Assembly: GCF_000244975.1 (NCBI RefSeq)
Contig: NZ_CM001440.1
Coordinates: 2,774,325 to 2,838,324 of the forward strand
From: Saccharomonospora cyanea NA-134
GTDB taxonomy: Bacteria; Actinomycetota; Actinomycetes; Mycobacteriales; Pseudonocardiaceae
Length of the DNA: 64,000 nucleotides
Direction of reading: 5' to 3'
The notes under the pieces were generated by a model. It saw only the letters and a program-made list of their open reading frames with translations. It made no database searches and was not told the origin of the DNA. This document shows, piece after piece, positions 9,680-18,217 of the stretch. The position numbers and the translations under genes were made by a program. How positions within the stretch are numbered: the first letter of the stretch is position 1; each line of letters starts with the position of its first letter.

Positions 9680-10531
9680 GTGATCGCGAGAGGTGAGAAC
9701 TCGACGCGGAACGGTATTGCTCTGCGCCAGCAGGCTCGCCTGAGTCGTGGCGAGGCTGCCAGCAGCGGCCGGCGCACTGTCGACACCTGGCTTCCGATCC
9801 ACGACTGGACCGAAACCCAGGTATGGCAACGCATCCATGCGTCAGGTGTGCCGTACCACCCGGCCTACGACCAGGGCATGACCCGCCTGTCGTGCTCCCT
9901 CTGTGTGCTCGCCAGCCGCGCGGATCTGGTTCGCGCCGCACAACTACGCCCGGAACTGGCCGCCGAGTACGCGGAGCTGGAAGCCGAGATCGGGCACCGG
10001 TTCCGCAACGACCTGTCCATGGCCGAGATCATCACCGCCGCCGAGCAAGCCGCAACCGCGGGACACACCGAGGAGACAGCCACGATCGAGCTCGGCCAGG
10101 GCCAACTGTGGTGGCCGAGGTTCGAACGCCAGTCCGACCGCTACGGCACCGTGTTCCTGCTCACCGGTCCGGATGCCGAGGACTACGTCTCGTTCGAGAA
10201 CGCACCCGTCGGCCAACCGGGACGACTCGTCGCCATCGTGGTCGAGACACGTCGCTCCGAGCACTGTGGCGACATAGCGCGGTCCCTGGCACCCGTCACG
10301 CCGACGGTCGGCGAGGAGATCACGCTCGGCGCCGGCACGTTGTTCACCGACACCGATGCCGATCTCGGCATACCCACCGCCGTCGGCCTCGCGCCGGACG
10401 ACAACCGGGACGCCGACTGGCTCGACCCACGCGCCTTGTACCGCTGCCACAACCAAACCGTGCGGCTCGAACTCCGCATCAGCAGCCACACCAACAAGCG
10501 CGCACACGACACCAGGCCACGCGCAGCCTGA
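9680..10531 (+). pseudogene. PAPS-reductase-family protein, C-terminal fragment
   Basis: The frame opens just after a TGA at 9677 and encodes only the C-terminal half of a phosphoadenosine-phosphosulfate-reductase-family protein. The typical SSGRRTVDTWLPIHDW segment and the following LSCSLCVLASR cysteine pair are present. The N-terminal PP-loop ATPase half that should lie upstream is absent, and the preceding 96 bp do not encode it in any frame. About 130 further residues after the reductase part form a domain I do not recognise (LWWPRFERQSDRYGTVFLL onward, ending with RCHNQTVRLELRI). This is probably the remnant left by a deletion near a mobile element. Translation from the GTG at 9680 is possible but would give an incomplete enzyme. 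Confidence 0.7.
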
Positions 10532-10634
10532 GAGCCGTCGCTGGCGCGGCGAACAAAGTCACAAAGGCCGTCCCTGCTCAATCGCCACACGAACCCCACC
10601 GCACACGCCGAGTGCGGGAAGAAGGAGAACGTAC

Positions 10635-10897
10635 GTGACCAGGCTGATCGAGTCCGGCTATGACGGGCAGTTCGTCACTGACCAGGTCGGTCATTCCCAC
10701 GCGGCGACCACGGCGATCTACACGGCGGTCAGCAGCGACTTCAAGAACCTAAAGGTCCGCGAGCACCTGGACGCGGTGCCGAGGAAGCCGTGCTGCAACG
10801 CGCCTTCGCGATGGCCGAGACGGAGGCGGAGATGGACGACGACTTCAGCGATCACACGTCAGGTGAGCCTGCTGGCCGCCGGAGGAGGGTGCGATGA
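10635..10897 (+). pseudogene. Tyrosine site-specific integrase, C-terminal remnant, frameshifted
   Basis: The translation VTRLIESGYDGQFVTDQVGH followed by SHAATTAIYTAVSSDFKN is the C-terminus of a phage/ICE tyrosine recombinase, with the active-site His (VGHS) and the Tyr nucleophile (IYT). The N-terminal core and catalytic domain are missing. Around 10775-10784 the frame shifts: the expected tail (EAVLQRAFAMAETEAEMDDD) continues in a different frame and stops at 10897, overlapping the next ATG by 4 bases. Intact relatives have the same integrase-HTH-zinc-ribbon order. The fragment cannot be an active recombinase. Confidence 0.78.
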
Positions 10898-11277
10898 ACG
10901 CGGTGTCCCGGCAAGGACCGGACGAGCAGAACGACGACGTGCAGGTCCGGCAGCCGCGCTACGAGTGGCGGCTGCGTGAGCTGATGGCGGTCCGCAAGAA
11001 CTGGTACACCACCACGAAGCTGATCCCGGAGTTGCGCAAGTACGGCTTCGAGTTCGACCGCAGCTCGATCTACCGGCTCGTCAGCACCGAACGTCCGCCG
11101 AAGATGCCGATCGAGTTGATCCTGGCCTTGTGCAAGATCCTCGACTGCCGCTTCGAGGACCTGGCGGTGGAGGTCGAGCCGCAATCGGCCACCGAGGAGC
11201 CGGCTCGCCGGGGTCCGCGGCCGGCCGTGCCGGACATGCCGTTGTTGTCCGCGGACTTCTTCGACGCCGAGAGCTGA
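10894..11277 (+). CDS. XRE-like helix-turn-helix regulator of an integrated element
   Basis: A 127-aa protein with a Cro/CI-type helix-turn-helix in its middle (residues about 22-90). In it, YEWRLRELMAVRKNWYTTTK resembles helix 1 and SSIYRLVSTERPPKMPIELI the recognition region, followed by LCKILDCRFEDLAVE. The last 35 residues look disordered. AGGAGG lies 6 bases upstream of the ATG, and the start overlaps the integrase remnant stop (ATGA), the usual coupling in actinobacterial integrating elements. It probably regulated the integrase and the downstream zinc-ribbon gene. It appears intact although the integrase is not. Confidence 0.8.
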   Translation: MNAVSRQGPDEQNDDVQVRQPRYEWRLRELMAVRKNWYTTTKLIPELRKYGFEFDRSSIYRLVSTERPPKMPIELILALCKILDCRFEDLAVEVEPQSATEEPARRGPRPAVPDMPLLSADFFDAES

Positions 11278-11297
11278 CCGGACACCGGGTCACGCAC

Positions 11298-12548
11298 GTG
11301 GGGAAAGGGCGAGGTGTCTGCGCCAGCTGTGGATGCGACCGATCTCTGGTCGCTAGCGGGCTGTGCCATACCTGCTACCACGCCCGCCGGGACAAGGAGA
11401 GCTGTGTCGGGTGTGGCCGTCTGACCGTTCCGATTGGACGTACGGCGGAGGGGGCGTGGTGCCAGAACTGCAACGGAAAGCGCCGGGCCGAACCGTGCTC
11501 GCTGTGCGGTCGGTCGGGGCGGGTGCCCGCGCGGCGCTACGGGCAGCCGGTGTGTTCGCGGTGTTGGCAGCGCGAGCGGCGCGTCCCGCTGCCCTGCTCG
11601 GTATGCGGGCGGACGATGAAGGCCACGAAGAACAGCCCGCAGGGCCGGGTCTGCTACACCTGCCACCGCAAGACCGTTCCCCGCGAGCCCTGCTGGATGT
11701 GCGGCAAGGTCGTGCTGGCCGCCGCCCACACCGAGGAAGGAGCGTGGTGCGAACGATGCCGCCGGACGCATCTGGCCGAGCCCTGCTCACGATGCGGCCA
11801 GACGGCGCCGGTCACCGTCCGCGACGACGAGAAACGGCCGGTGTGCCGGCGGTGTTGGCAGCGCGGGCATCAACGGCCGCTGCGCCGGTGCATCGACTGC
11901 GGCGAGGACAAGCCTGCGGCTCGGCTCATCGAGGACGGGCCACTGTGCGAGAAGTGCGACAACCGGCGTGCGCCGGAGGTGCTGTGCCCGCGCTGCGGGA
12001 AGACCCGCAAGGTCGGGATTCTGAGCACGGGGGTTTGCCGGGCCTGCGCCCAGCAAGCTGGGCCACGCCAGCCGTGCCACAACTGCGGCCGGACCAGGTT
12101 GGTGGCCTACCGCGACGCCGACGGCGAACCGTGGTGCGACGGCTGCCGCCGCCAGACGCTGGCCGAACCGTGCTCGGGCTGCGGCGTCCACAAGGTGGTG
12201 TGCGCGCGTGACCATAATGGACCGTGGTGCAAAGCGTGCTGGGAAGTGGTGCGGCCCGGTCCGCCGTGTACCGACTGCGGGCAACGACCGTCGATGTCCG
12301 TGCCAGCTACGGACGGTGTGGCCAGGTGCGTGCCGTGCTACCTGGCCGCCCAGGTCCCCTGCACCCGATGCGGAACCACCGCCCGCGCCGAACGACATTG
12401 GCCGGAGGGCCCGGTCTGCCTGTCCTGTGTGGACGCGGTACGGCTCACACACGAGCACTGCCACTGCTGCGGCCAACTAGCCGCGGTGTTCCGCCGCGAG
12501 CCCGCCGGGCCGTTGTGCCCGGACTGCGCGGGCGTCACCTTCTCCTAG
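11298..12548 (+). CDS. Poly-zinc-ribbon protein (26 CxxC motifs)
   Basis: About 416 aa composed almost entirely of repeated units of roughly 30 residues, each with two CxxC pairs about 14-20 residues apart. I count 26 CxxC motifs (from CASC and CHTC near the start to CHCC and CPDC at the end), enough for 13 four-cysteine zinc ribbons. Typical units read EPCSxCGxxxxV...G.WCxxC. There is no recognised catalytic domain, signal peptide or membrane span. The first cysteine pair follows the HTH gene stop closely. The GTG at 11298 is a plausible start, but the frame is open upstream and no clear ribosome site decides it. Similar genes follow integrase/HTH pairs in actinobacterial elements; a nucleic-acid-binding role is inference. 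Confidence 0.8.
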   Translation: MGKGRGVCASCGCDRSLVASGLCHTCYHARRDKESCVGCGRLTVPIGRTAEGAWCQNCNGKRRAEPCSLCGRSGRVPARRYGQPVCSRCWQRERRVPLPCSVCGRTMKATKNSPQGRVCYTCHRKTVPREPCWMCGKVVLAAAHTEEGAWCERCRRTHLAEPCSRCGQTAPVTVRDDEKRPVCRRCWQRGHQRPLRRCIDCGEDKPAARLIEDGPLCEKCDNRRAPEVLCPRCGKTRKVGILSTGVCRACAQQAGPRQPCHNCGRTRLVAYRDADGEPWCDGCRRQTLAEPCSGCGVHKVVCARDHNGPWCKACWEVVRPGPPCTDCGQRPSMSVPATDGVARCVPCYLAAQVPCTRCGTTARAERHWPEGPVCLSCVDAVRLTHEHCHCCGQLAAVFRREPAGPLCPDCAGVTFS

Positions 12549-12703
12549 GGGGACCGCCGGGATACGGGAGAAACCTGCCAAGTGGTCGGGTAGTGCCTGG
12601 TAGAGGGCGCTAGAGATCGTTAGAGAGCCCGTGTGACGTGGGTGCGGCGGGTGTTGGTTAGGGTGCGCTGGGTTACGTCCGCTGGCTGGGCCTGGGGTGC
12701 TGG

Positions 12704-14715
12704 GTGGCTTCGATCGATCGGACCGCCTATCCGCGGTTCAAGCGGGTGGTGTCGGTCCGTGAGCTGGCGGAGGCGTTCACGCCGGTCGCCGGCGAGATTG
12801 AGTGGGCTCGGGGGCGGAGTCAGGGCGAGCCGAACTTCCTGGCGTTGGTGGTGCTGCTGAAGTGCTACCAGCGGCTGGGGCATTTCCCGAAGCTGGCTGA
12901 CGTGCCGGTGGTGGTGATCAACCATGTCCGGGCCGCGCTGGGCCTGGCCGAGGACGTCCTGGCGGTGCACGAGTCGGATCGGACGTTGTGTCGCCACCGT
13001 GACTACGTCCGTGACCGACTGAATGTGGTCTACAAGCCCGCCGAGGCACGCGCGATCGCCGAGAAAGCGATCCGCAAGGCGGTCACCACGAAGGACAACC
13101 CGGCCGACCTGATCAACGTCGCGCTGGAGGAGCTGGTCCGGGCACGGCGCGAGCTGCCGGGGTTCACCACGCTGGACAAGATGGTCTCCGCGATCCGCAC
13201 CGAGACGAACACCGCGTTGTTCGGGCTGGTCGCGACCCGGCTGGACGCGGCGGACCGGCGGCGGCTCGCGCGGCTGCTGTGGCTGGACCCGACATCGCGG
13301 CGCAGCGAGTTTGACCGGCTGAAGACGCCGGCGAAGGCGGCGTCGGTGGGAAAGTTCAAGCTTCGCCTGGCCCACCTGCAAGCGCTGGACGAGCTCGGCG
13401 CGACCGAGCAGTGGCTCGACGGCATCCCGGCGACGAAGATCGCGCATTTCGCCGGGGAGGCGCGGGTGACCGACGTCGGCGACATGCGGGATATCGGCGA
13501 GGCGAAGCGGTGGACGTTGCTGGCGAGTTTGATCCACGAGTGCCGGACCACGGCTCGGGACGAGGTCGCGACGATGTTCTGCAAGCGGATGGCCGTGCTC
13601 CACAAGAAGGGCAGGGAGCGGCTGGTCGAGCTGCACGAACAGCACCGAGCCGAGTCCGAGCGGCTGCTGGACGTGTTCGGCGACGTCCTGGCTGGCGCCC
13701 GGGAAGCCACCGCAGTGACCGAAGACGGCACGGTCTCGCCGGAGGCCGCGGCCGCGGTGGCCGAGCGAGTCGGGCGTCTGCTGCTGAAGACGCTGACGGA
13801 TGCGGGTGGGGTGGAGCAGCTGTCGGCGGCGCACGAGGCGGTGTCGGCGCACCACGGCAACAATTATCTGCCGCTGCTGGAGCAGTTCTACAAGAGTCAC
13901 CGCTCGGCACTGTTCACCCTGCTCGACACGCTGGAACTGGAGGCGACCAGCGCGGATCACAGCGTGGCCGACGCGGTGGAGTTCCTGCGCGCGATCCGGG
14001 GCCGCACCGGCGAGTACGTCCCGGAAAAGGTCACCGTCGGGCACGGGCCGGACGCGGTGACGGTGGCGATCGACATCGACTTCGTCACCGAGGCGTGGCG
14101 CAAGATCCTGGTGGTGAAGGACCAGCCGGGCAAGCTGGTGCGCCGCCACCTGGAGGTGTGCGTGTTCTCCTACCTCGCCTCCGAGCTGCGCTCCGGGGAC
14201 ATCGCCGTGGTCGGCGCCAACTCCTACGCCAACCTGCACGCGCAGCTGATGTCCTGGGACGAGTGCGTCCCGCTGGCCGAGCAGTTCTGCGGCCAGGCCG
14301 GGATCCCCTCGGACCCGAAGGAGCTCACGGCGCACTACCGGGCGGCGCTGGGCGACATCGCCGCGGTGGTGGACGCCGGGTTCCCGCACAACACCGACCT
14401 GTCCTTCGCCGACGGCCGCCCGGTCCTGCGCCGCCGCAAGGGCGCCGACCGGCGCCCGTCCGCGCTGGCGCTGGAGGAGTCGATCCACCAGCGGCTGCCC
14501 GAACGCGGCCTGCTGGACATCCTGGCCCGCACCGCACACCTGGTCGGCTGGCCCCGACACTTCGGGCCGGCATCAGGATCGGACCCGAAGATCCGCGACG
14601 CGATGGCCCGCTACGTCCTAACCGTGTTCGCCAACGGCACGCTGCTCGGCCCCGCGCAGGTCGCCCGGCACATGCGGGATCAGGTGTCGGCGCATGAGCT
14701 GTCGATCGCGGCGAA
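12704..14715 (+). pseudogene. tnpA: Tn3-family transposase, 3' truncated by an IS
   Basis: Starting with GTG at 12704 (VASIDRTAYPRFKRVVSVRE), about 670 codons encode the N-terminal DUF4158 and middle portions of a Tn3-family TnpA, ending near QVSAHELSIAAN. Full-length Tn3 transposases are about 950-1000 aa, so the DDE catalytic C-terminal third is missing. At base 14716 the sequence becomes the left inverted repeat of an IS element, and the frame runs on for about 80 meaningless codons to 14956. No TnpA continuation is found on the other side of the IS, so sequence was deleted as well as interrupted. No resolvase is present. A G-rich start at 12549 could be the left terminal repeat, but no partner exists to test it. 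Confidence 0.88.
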
Positions 14716-14742
14716 CTGTCGCGCGTCAGACTTTGTGGCTCA
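14716..14742 (+). repeat. IS left inverted repeat
   Basis: Starts CTGTCGCGCGTCA and ends TGGCTCA. Twelve of the first 13 bases and the last 7 match the reverse complement of the right end. Confidence 0.8.
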
Positions 14743-14777
14743 GGGGTTATGTAGGTTCCTGAGCAGGAGGTATGACG

Positions 14778-15095
14778 ATGAGCCGTCCCCCGGTGTTCCC
14801 GGTGGAGGACAAGATCCGGATCGTGCTGAGCGTGCTGTCCGGGGAGATGACGATCGCCGAGGCCGCTCGGCGGAACAAGGTCTCGGAGCAGTCGGTGTCG
14901 CGGTGGAAGGCCCAGTTCCTCGAGGGCGGCCGGGCCGGGGTTGCCGAGGGCGGTAAGGCCGGTCCCTCGAGTCGTGAGGAGCAGTTGCAGGCCCAGATCG
15001 ACGAGTTGACCACGGCACTGGGCGAGGCGCATGTCGAGCTGCGGGTGTGGAAGCGCTCCGCGGAGCGGCTGGCCCCTTCGAGGACCTCGAGGTGA
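14778..15095 (+). CDS. IS3-like transposase OrfA
   Basis: About 105 aa with an N-terminal helix-turn-helix that recognises the IS ends (EDKIRIVLSVLSGEMTIAEA, then RNKVSEQSVSRWKAQF). A C-terminal helical segment (EEQLQAQIDELTTALGEAHV) looks like the usual leucine-zipper-type dimer region. AGGAGG at 14765 is one base from an ATG at 14772 but 7 bases from the in-frame ATG at 14778, so the latter is preferred. The 3' end overlaps the start of orfB in another frame, the arrangement that permits OrfAB production by frameshifting in this family. This part looks intact. Confidence 0.8.
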   Translation: MSRPPVFPVEDKIRIVLSVLSGEMTIAEAARRNKVSEQSVSRWKAQFLEGGRAGVAEGGKAGPSSREEQLQAQIDELTTALGEAHVELRVWKRSAERLAPSRTSR

Positions 15096-16029
15096 TTCGC
15101 CAAGACGCGGCGATGCCGGTCTCGAGGTTCACGGCCTTGATCGGCATCCCGCGCCGCACCTATACCCGCTGGATCAGCAAACAGCGCGCCGGGAACCCGC
15201 CGAAGGGCCCATGGCCGGCACCGGCGGTCGAGGCGTTCGAGCCGGTCGTGGAGAAGTATGCCCAGGCCTGGCCGGCGTGGGGACACCGCAAGATCCACGC
15301 ATTGATGCGCGCCGATGGACACGAGGTGTCCGTTTCGACCGTGGAGCGGGCGATGCGGCGGCGGAATCTGTTGCAGTCCACGAAATATCAGGCTGAACGA
15401 CGAGAGCTAGCCAAGGCCCGTAAGGCTGCGTTCGCCGAGCCGCCTACGGGGCCGAATCAGGTGTGGCAGCTGGATTTCTCTGAGTTCGAGACCACCCGTG
15501 GTGGGATCTGGCGGATCGCCGGGTGCGCGGACTACTACTCGAAGTACGAGTTCGGCTGGCACCTCGCGACCACCTGCAACGCCGCCGATGCCGAGCTCGC
15601 CGTCCGGATCGCGATCGCCGAGGCCGAGCGGCTGGCCGGTGGCGTGCCGTTGGCCGAGCAGCTCACCAACCCCGAGACCGGGCACATCAAGCGGATCAAG
15701 GTGGTCACCGACAACGGTGGCGCCTTCAAAGGCAGCAGGTTCGCCGCGTTCATCGCCTCTCGCCCCGAGCTGCTCCACATCCGCACTCGGCGTCGCTCAC
15801 CCGGCCAGAACGGCGTGCGGAACGGGCATTCGGATCGCTGAAGTACGAGCACCTCTACCGGATGGAGATCGACGACGGGCAGACCCTCGCCGCCGAGGCC
15901 GAGCGCTACCGGCACGTGTTCAACCACATCCGCCCCCACGAGGCACTCGGCATGCAACGACCGATCGAGATCCACCAGCAAGATCAACAAGCACAACTTT
16001 CATCCAAGAAAACTGAGCCAGATTCTTGA
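15047..16029 (+). pseudogene. IS3-like transposase OrfB, frameshifted
   Basis: Encodes a DDE integrase-type transposase. The first part ends at a stop at 15841 and the remainder continues in another frame to 16029. The catalytic residues are split: the first Asp in VWQLDFSEFE and second Asp in VVTDNGGAF are in the first frame, while the Glu in ERAFGSLKYEH is in the second. The expected GQNGVRERAF would need one more G near 15820, where GTGCGGAACGGG now stands. Loss of one base in a G run is either a real inactivating mutation or a sequencing error. Otherwise the length (about 325 aa) and sequence are normal. Confidence 0.82.
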
Positions 16030-16691
16030 CGCGGGACAGCGGCGACTTCAGTCACCACCGCTGCTAGGCGTTTCGTGTTCGCCGTCTTTCCCAGCCCACC
16101 GTTCATGCCTCTGTTGGAGGGGTGGACCGTGTTCAGTACGCGAACGTCGGGCGTGGTGGTCTGCGCGGTCACCCGATGCCAGCTGTCTTCGGCTACCCGG
16201 CCCATCAGCACCACGACGCGCAAGTGGGGCAGCGTGGTGAGCAGCTCAATGGTCCAGAGCGCCGCCTCGTTCTTCTCGGCGGCGGAGGGTTGCTTGCCCG
16301 TGATGGGGAACGGCACGGCGTTCCAGTGCAGGCACCGTCGGCGTTCCAGCCCGGCATCCTTGTAGGCCAGCCACAGGCGCTGAGCGGTCGGGTCGTCGTT
16401 GTCGATCGACAGCAGGCCGGAGCCGTTACCGCGGGCATGGTCGAGGTCTGTCGCCGGTCCGGGATCGCTGAGCAAGAAAAGCGCACGGGCGTGGATACCG
16501 CCGCCGTCGGGGTCCGGGTACGGCACCTCGGCACGCCCGGCTGGCAAGCCACGCGCGATGGCGATGCGGTCGGCCAACTCGACCAGCGGAGCGACGTGCG
16601 GCTCCCCCGCCTGAAGCCGAGCATGCTTCGCTTTCACCACCACCCGGCTGGCGTTCGCCCTTGGGCCCGCTTCACATCTCGGCTGGTCCAT
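15984..16691 (-). CDS. Uracil-DNA-glycosylase-like protein with IS-derived C-terminus
   Basis: A 235-aa reading frame from the ATG at 16691. The central part (FLLSDPGPATDLD, then SIDNDDPTAQRLW, and RCLHWNAVPFPI) and the late LMGRVAEDSW...TVHPSNRGMN pattern resemble uracil-DNA glycosylase superfamily proteins, in which a loop with Asn/Pro and a late His act on the base. The assignment is moderate. The last 16-18 residues (PRQESGSVFLDESC) are encoded by the right end of the IS at 14716-16039, so the native stop has been replaced. The natural protein ended near or beyond base 16040. Function may survive because the conserved part is upstream. Confidence 0.6.
   Translation of the reverse strand: MDQPRCEAGPRANASRVVVKAKHARLQAGEPHVAPLVELADRIAIARGLPAGRAEVPYPDPDGGGIHARALFLLSDPGPATDLDHARGNGSGLLSIDNDDPTAQRLWLAYKDAGLERRRCLHWNAVPFPITGKQPSAAEKNEAALWTIELLTTLPHLRVVVLMGRVAEDSWHRVTAQTTTPDVRVLNTVHPSNRGMNGGLGKTANTKRLAAVVTEVAAVPRQESGSVFLDESCAC
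16014..16039 (-). repeat. IS right inverted repeat
   Basis: The reverse complement begins CTGTCCCGCGTCA and ends TGGCTCA, pairing with the left repeat at 14716-14742. Confidence 0.8.
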
Positions 16692-16732
16692 GGACGCTGA
16701 TCGTAGTTTGCCTGCCTGCGTGCGGTGAGGGC

Positions 16733-17311
16733 TCAGCCGCCGGGCAGGGGGTGTGGGTAGCGTTTGAGGACTGCGGGTGGTGCGGGTGGGGCGGGCCAGG
16801 CGATGAGGTAGTAGCGGTCGAGGCCGTCGATGCCGTCGGGGCTGATGGTGTCGAACCCGGTGTAGTAGGCCCGGAGGCGGTAGTCGCCGGGCGGCAGTTG
16901 GATCCGGGGGGACTTCTCGGTGATGTTGAAGGTGGCGATGACGAGGGTGCCGCTGTCGACGTGCAGGCTGGCCTCGGCGATGTGGTCCCAGGCTTCGGGG
17001 TCGTGGGTGGGTTCGGTGGTGCGGGCTTCGAAGATCACGGGGACGGTCATGCGGTGGGCGGTGCCGATGCCGATGCCGCCGGCTTCGGCGGCGATGAGGT
17101 TGTCGATGAGGAGGTCGGTGAAGTCGTCGCTGGGGTCGAAGTCGAGGGTTTCGTCGTGGATGTTGAAGCTGTTGTAGTCGGCGAAGATCTCGAGTTCGGC
17201 GTAGGCGAGCCGGCGGTAGTCGCCCGTGGATCCGAAGGGTGTGGGCATCAGGGTGACGTGGGCTCCATCGGGTAGGCCGTGCACCGTTGGGCCCCGGGCC
17301 CGCGGGAACAC
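16733..17311 (-). CDS. Hypothetical protein
   Basis: 192 aa from a GTG at 17311, or 171 aa from the ATG at 17248 (MPTPFGSTGDYRRLAYAELE); neither has a clear ribosome site. I do not recognise the family. The sequence is acidic and beta-rich. Visible conserved-looking parts are IFADYNSFNIHDETLDFDP, GIGIGTAHRMTVPVIFE, LVIATFNITEKSPRIQLPPG and YRLRAYYTGFDTIS, ending with a proline-rich tail. The alternating hydrophobic pattern in PGDYRLRAYYTG looks like a beta-sandwich. No signal peptide or membrane helix is evident. It lies alone on the minus strand between the UDG-like gene and the TIM-barrel gene. Confidence 0.65.
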   Translation of the reverse strand: MFPRARGPTVHGLPDGAHVTLMPTPFGSTGDYRRLAYAELEIFADYNSFNIHDETLDFDPSDDFTDLLIDNLIAAEAGGIGIGTAHRMTVPVIFEARTTEPTHDPEAWDHIAEASLHVDSGTLVIATFNITEKSPRIQLPPGDYRLRAYYTGFDTISPDGIDGLDRYYLIAWPAPPAPPAVLKRYPHPLPGG

Positions 17312-17366
17312 CGGGTTCCGCCCGCCGGCTTCCTCTCCGGTGTCGGCATCGAGCGGCGCTCGCGGC

Positions 17367-18200
17367 CTACGTCGCCGTGGCGTGGCGTAGCGCCTTGAAC
17401 CGGCGCATGTTCTCGGTCATGGCGTGCTCGGTGGGCAGGCGTTCCACACTGGACGCCCCGAAGAAGCCGACGACCCCGCGCGTGCGCCGCAGTACGTAGG
17501 CGGCGTCGTCCGGTGTGGCGATCGGCCCGCCGTGACAGAGCACGAGGACGTTCGGGTCGACGGCCGCCGCGGCGTCGCGCATCGCCTGCACGCGCGACAC
17601 CGCCTCGTCGATGTCCACGGCTGTCCGCGCGCCGATCGTGCCGGAGGTCGTCAGCCCCACGTGGGCGACGAGGATGTCCGCACCGGCGGCGGCCATCTTC
17701 TCCGCCTCCTCGGGGGTGAAGGCGTACGGCGCGGTGAGCAGGTCGAGGTCCCGCGCCTGCCGGATCATCTCCACCTCCAGGTCGTAACTCATTCCGGTCT
17801 CCTCGAGGTTGGCCCGGAAGATCCCGTCGATCAGGCCCACAGTGGGAAAGTTCTGGACTCCGGCGAACCCGAGGCGCTGGATTTCGGGCAGGAAGACGTC
17901 CATCCGCCGGAAGGGGTCGGTGCCGCAGACACCGGCCAGTACCGGAGTGTCACGCACGATCGGCAGTACCTCACGCGCCATGTCCAGCACGATGGCGTTG
18001 GCGTCACCGTAGGGCAGGAGACCCGCGAGCGAGCCCCGTCCCGCCATCCGGTAGCGCCCGGAGTTGTAGATGATCAGGAGATCCGCGCCCCCGGCCGCGG
18101 CGCATTTCGCCGACAACCCGGTTCCCGCTCCCGCACCGATGATCGCGCCACCGCGCTCGGCGACGCCACGAAGTCCGGACAGCACGTCCCTGCGGTTCAT
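17367..18200 (-). CDS. PEP-hydrolase-type TIM-barrel protein (Tm-1 C-domain family)
   Basis: 277 aa from the ATG at 18200 with GGGAGA upstream; a GTG at 18221 overlapping the previous stop (GTGA) is the alternative. The protein belongs to the phosphoenolpyruvate-hydrolase/IGPS-like TIM-barrel family that is fused to, or encoded beside, Tm-1-like ATP-binding proteins. Visible parts are [39 protein letters not shown], a glycine- and Asp-rich [15 protein letters not shown] and late [17 protein letters not shown]. The stop of the upstream Tm-1-like gene lies 18 bp before its start, so the two subunits are probably made together. The substrate is unknown. Confidence 0.82.
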   Translation of the reverse strand: MNRRDVLSGLRGVAERGGAIIGAGAGTGLSAKCAAAGGADLLIIYNSGRYRMAGRGSLAGLLPYGDANAIVLDMAREVLPIVRDTPVLAGVCGTDPFRRMDVFLPEIQRLGFAGVQNFPTVGLIDGIFRANLEETGMSYDLEVEMIRQARDLDLLTAPYAFTPEEAEKMAAAGADILVAHVGLTTSGTIGARTAVDIDEAVSRVQAMRDAAAAVDPNVLVLCHGGPIATPDDAAYVLRRTRGVVGFFGASSVERLPTEHAMTENMRRFKALRHATAT

Positions 18201-18217
18201 CGACCGTTCTCCCGTCC

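Larger units (their letters stand above)
14716..16039 (+). mobile_element. IS3-like insertion sequence, about 1.3 kb
   Basis: The element is bounded by imperfect inverted repeats that start CTGTC and share CGCGTCA and TGGCTCA blocks. It carries overlapping orfA and orfB in the order of the IS3 family. The orfB product has an integrase core with D-D-E residues but is interrupted by a frameshift. The left side lies inside the Tn3 transposase gene. The right side lies in the 3' end of a minus-strand glycosylase-like gene, so the IS now joins two unrelated sequences. No clear target duplication flanks it (GGCGAA to the left, CGGCGA to the right), consistent with an adjacent deletion after insertion. 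Confidence 0.85.

Noticed and set aside
11298-12548. Repeated CxxC units considered as a CRISPR-like or tandem DNA repeat
   Set aside because: The repetition is at protein level only; DNA spacing and sequence vary, and the frame is continuously coding.
12549-12703. Left terminal repeat of the Tn3 element
   Set aside because: A GGGGG start is present, but with the right end deleted there is no partner to confirm it.
14700-16050. Target-site duplication of the IS
   Set aside because: GGCGAA and CGGCGA flanks share GCGA-like letters only when shifted. The match is too weak, and the flanks belong to different genes.
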